Shown here: positions 5,341 to 6,814 of the stretch, one piece after another
How the letters are laid out: every line of letters begins with the position of its first letter
Position numbering within the stretch: the stretch's first letter is position 1
Source of the DNA: an uncultured Oscillospiraceae bacterium
Lineage (GTDB): Bacteria; Bacillota; Clostridia; Oscillospirales; Oscillospiraceae
Direction: 5' to 3'
DNA: 6,814 nucleotides
Assembly: GCA_910589085.1 (NCBI GenBank)
Contig: CAJUSG010000076.1
Coordinates: 1-6,814, forward strand
Notes under the pieces: model-generated
Told to the model about the DNA's origin: nothing
What the model saw: the letters and a program-made list of their open reading frames with translations, nothing else
The model's database searches: none
Position numbers and translations under genes: made by a program

Positions 5341-6348
5341 TTATTGGAGCTGCGCCACGCTCTCTCCCTCGACCAGATGGAAGGGGACCAGCTCGTGGAC
5401 CGGAGGGCTGTTGCGGGTAATCCCCCGGAGAAGGGCGTCTACCCCGCGCTCGGCCAGCTGCTGGGTGTCCTGGCGGACGGTGGTCAGCCGGGGCAGGGAG
5501 TACTGGCCGATGGCCACTCCGTCGTAGCCCATCACCGAGATGTCCTCGGGCACCCGCTTCCCCAGGTCCCGCATGGCGCGCATAGCGCCCAGGGCCGTCA
5601 CGTCGCTGACGGCAAAGATGGCGGTGAGGTCGGGGCACCGCTCCAGCAGCCGCCGGGCGGCGGCGTAGCCGTCCTCCAGGGAGTAGCGGCAGGGCTCGCA
5701 CTGGCGCTCCCCGTCAAAGGGGAGGCCCAGCTCCTGACAGGCCTCCTGGCAGCCCAAAAACCGGCTGTAGCCAATTTGAAAGCAGGACCAGTTGCCCCCC
5801 AGCATCCCGATGTGCCGGTGTCCCCGGCCGGTCAAAAAGTGGACCGCCTGGCGGGAGGCCTCCCGGTCATCGGTGGTAATGGAGGAGAGATTATTGAAAT
5901 GAAGATCGGCGGCGGTGTTGGTCAGCAGCACGCAGGGAATGGCGATGCCCTGAAAGGCCGCCTGGAACAGCTCCCGGTCCCCGCCCAGGAAGAGGATGCC
6001 CAGGGGCTTGCGCTCCCGGCACAGCTGCAGGGCGTAGGCCACCTCATTGGCGTCCTCGTCCAGGTAGTAGACGGCGGCGTCCTGTCCCGCGTCCCGGAGG
6101 AGGGACTGAAGCCGCTCCACCAGGTCGGCAAAGAGCATATTTTGGGTGCCCTTGACGATGATGGCGACGCTGGTGCTGGCCTGCTGCTTCAGATGCTTGG
6201 CGTTGTTGTTGGGCTGAAAGCCCTGCTCCTCCACCACCGCCATGACCCTGCGGCGGGTCTCGTCGCTGACGTCGGGGTGGTCGTTGAGCACCCGGGACAC
6301 GGTGGCCACGCCGCACCCGGACAGCCGGGCGATATCCTTAATGGTCAA
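5341..6348 (-). CDS. LacI-family transcriptional regulator, probable maltodextrin-locus regulator
   Basis: This is a 335-residue protein, full length for the family. The N-terminal helix-turn-helix reads TIKDIARLSGCGVATVSRVL (residues 2-21). The hinge contains KHLKQ, with L53 in the place of the leucine that LacI/PurR proteins insert into the operator minor groove. The rest is a periplasmic-binding-protein-like effector domain (about 60-335), with ITTDDREASRQAVHFL, GHRHIGMLGG, FAVSDVTALGAMRA and VPEDISVMGYDG, all standard family stretches. The start is TTG at 6348-6346. No ATG or GTG is available in frame before an upstream stop, the family N-terminus begins exactly there, and GAAGGG (6356-6361) lies 7 nt upstream. 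It sits between a sugar permease and malQ-glgP on one strand, so I infer that it senses a maltodextrin or related sugar and controls these genes, possibly including itself. The effector is not determinable from sequence. Confidence 0.93.
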   Translation of the reverse strand: MTIKDIARLSGCGVATVSRVLNDHPDVSDETRRRVMAVVEEQGFQPNNNAKHLKQQASTSVAIIVKGTQNMLFADLVERLQSLLRDAGQDAAVYYLDEDANEVAYALQLCRERKPLGILFLGGDRELFQAAFQGIAIPCVLLTNTAADLHFNNLSSITTDDREASRQAVHFLTGRGHRHIGMLGGNWSCFQIGYSRFLGCQEACQELGLPFDGERQCEPCRYSLEDGYAAARRLLERCPDLTAIFAVSDVTALGAMRAMRDLGKRVPEDISVMGYDGVAIGQYSLPRLTTVRQDTQQLAERGVDALLRGITRNSPPVHELVPFHLVEGESVAQLQ

Positions 6349-6380
6349 TCGGTGTCCCTTCTTTCTGTCAAGACGGTGAA

Positions 6381-6409
6381 ATCATAGCACGTTTGGAACG
6401 GGAACGCAA
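6381..6409 (-). promoter_or_regulatory. Probable promoter of lacI with extended -10
   Basis: On the minus strand there is TTGCGT (6404-6409), a 17-bp spacer ending in TGC, and TATGAT (6381-6386, 5 of 6). The TGn before the -10 box compensates for the weak -35. The predicted start near 6374 leaves about 26 nt of leader. The spacer carries a tandem GGAACG GGAACG (6395-6406 on the plus strand) and CGTT-TGG-AACG (6390-6400), which could be an operator; this is weak evidence. The -35 lies only 4 nt beyond the permease stop codon. Confidence 0.55.
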
Positions 6410-6412
6410 GCC

Positions 6413-6814
6413 TTATCCCTTCACCGCTCCGGCGGCCACACCCTTAATAATGTGCTTCTGGCAGGAGAGATAGAACACCACAATGGGGATAATGGCCATC
6501 ACCAGCGAGGCCATGATGGCGCCCATATCCACCCGGCCGTAGGAGCCCTGCATCCGCTGGATGGTGATGGGGATGGTGCTGAACTTGTTCAGGTCCAGGG
6601 TCAGGTAGGGGAGCAGGAAGTCGTTCCAGATCCACATGGTCTCCAGAATGCCCACGGAGATATAGGTGGGCTTCATGATGGGCAGCACCACGGAGAAGAA
6701 GGTCCGCAGGGGAGAGCAGCCGTCGATCATGGCGGCCTCCTCAATCTCAATGGGGATGGACTTGACGAAGCCGCAGAACATGAACACCGCCAGCCCCGCG
6801 CCAAAGCCCAGGTA
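6413..6814 (-). CDS. Carbohydrate ABC transporter permease, CUT1 (MalG-like), C-terminal part cut by the window edge
   Basis: The frame is open to the window edge, so 133 C-terminal residues of a usual ~280 are seen. This is a membrane-spanning subunit of a sugar importer. The cytoplasmic EAA loop, which docks the ATPase, is present: EEAAMIDGCSPL, then FFSVVLPIMKP, with E26, A27, G32 and P45 of the visible part at the conserved spacing. Hydrophobic helices lie at about visible residues 5-18, 52-71 and 97-117, and the tail KGVAAGAVKG is typical of MalG-type permeases. The internal GTG and ATG codons near 6779-6787 are not starts, because homology continues through them. The partner permease, substrate-binding protein and ATPase are not in the window. 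Downstream are lacI, malQ and glgP on the same strand, which suggests maltodextrin or another alpha-glucan as substrate, but CUT1 substrates cannot be read from this part. Confidence 0.92.
   Translation of the reverse strand, partial: YLGFGAGLAVFMFCGFVKSIPIEIEEAAMIDGCSPLRTFFSVVLPIMKPTYISVGILETMWIWNDFLLPYLTLDLNKFSTIPITIQRMQGSYGRVDMGAIMASLVMAIIPIVVFYLSCQKHIIKGVAAGAVKG

Noticed and set aside
6367..6372. Perfect TTGACA on the minus strand ahead of lacI as a -35 box
   Set aside because: Seventeen bases downstream there is TTGACC, the lacI start region, and nothing like a -10 box. The promoter at 6381-6409 is better.
5272..6387. Plus-strand open frame of 371 codons opposite lacI
   Set aside because: Antisense shadow of a full-length LacI regulator. 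It begins inside the palindromic repeat and has no domain.
1..6814. CRISPR array, tRNA, rRNA, known riboswitch, prophage or defence genes
   Set aside because: I looked on both strands and found no regularly spaced repeats, cloverleaf or known aptamer core, and no such protein signatures.

Overview
This is a GC-rich bacterial window, most likely from a gut-type Clostridia such as the Oscillospiraceae (Flavonifractor/Intestinimonas-like). I infer this from the strongly GC-biased third codon positions, the AAGGAG-type ribosome binding sites, the SigA-type promoters, and the style of the intergenic palindromic repeats. The genus is an inference and no marker here settles it. Nearly everything is transcribed leftward (minus strand); the one convincing plus-strand gene is a 52-residue ribbon-helix-helix protein.

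Layout, left to right. Positions 1-71 hold the first 23 codons of a probable pnp (polynucleotide phosphorylase). Positions 116-328 hold a compact inverted-repeat element that looks like a MITE. It sits between pnp and rpsO, a gene pair that is usually adjacent. rpsO (404-670) is followed by a strong hairpin and preceded by a GC-rich leader of about 118 nt and a clear promoter. Upstream of that lies an unrecognised 54-codon gene (842-1006), divergent from the Arc-like gene (1181-1339). The region between them carries back-to-back promoters and an inverted repeat that could be an operator. A near-perfect 16-bp-stem terminator (1343-1382) serves the Arc-like gene and glgP from opposite sides.

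The rest (1384-6814) is an alpha-glucan/maltodextrin utilisation locus. In transcription order it has the C-terminal half of a CUT1 sugar ABC permease, a LacI-family regulator with a TTG start and its own promoter, a 4-alpha-glucanotransferase (malQ, best start GTG), and an alpha-glucan phosphorylase (glgP). The inferred pathway is import of maltodextrins, rearrangement of short chains by MalQ into longer ones, and phosphorolysis by GlgP to glucose-1-phosphate, with the LacI protein as the probable local sugar sensor. A second, smaller palindromic repeat sits between lacI and malQ.

I do not see a clearly new biological system. The points most worth a second look are the nested five-hairpin element between rpsO and pnp, the divergent pair of very small genes with its possible operator, and the leader of rpsO.
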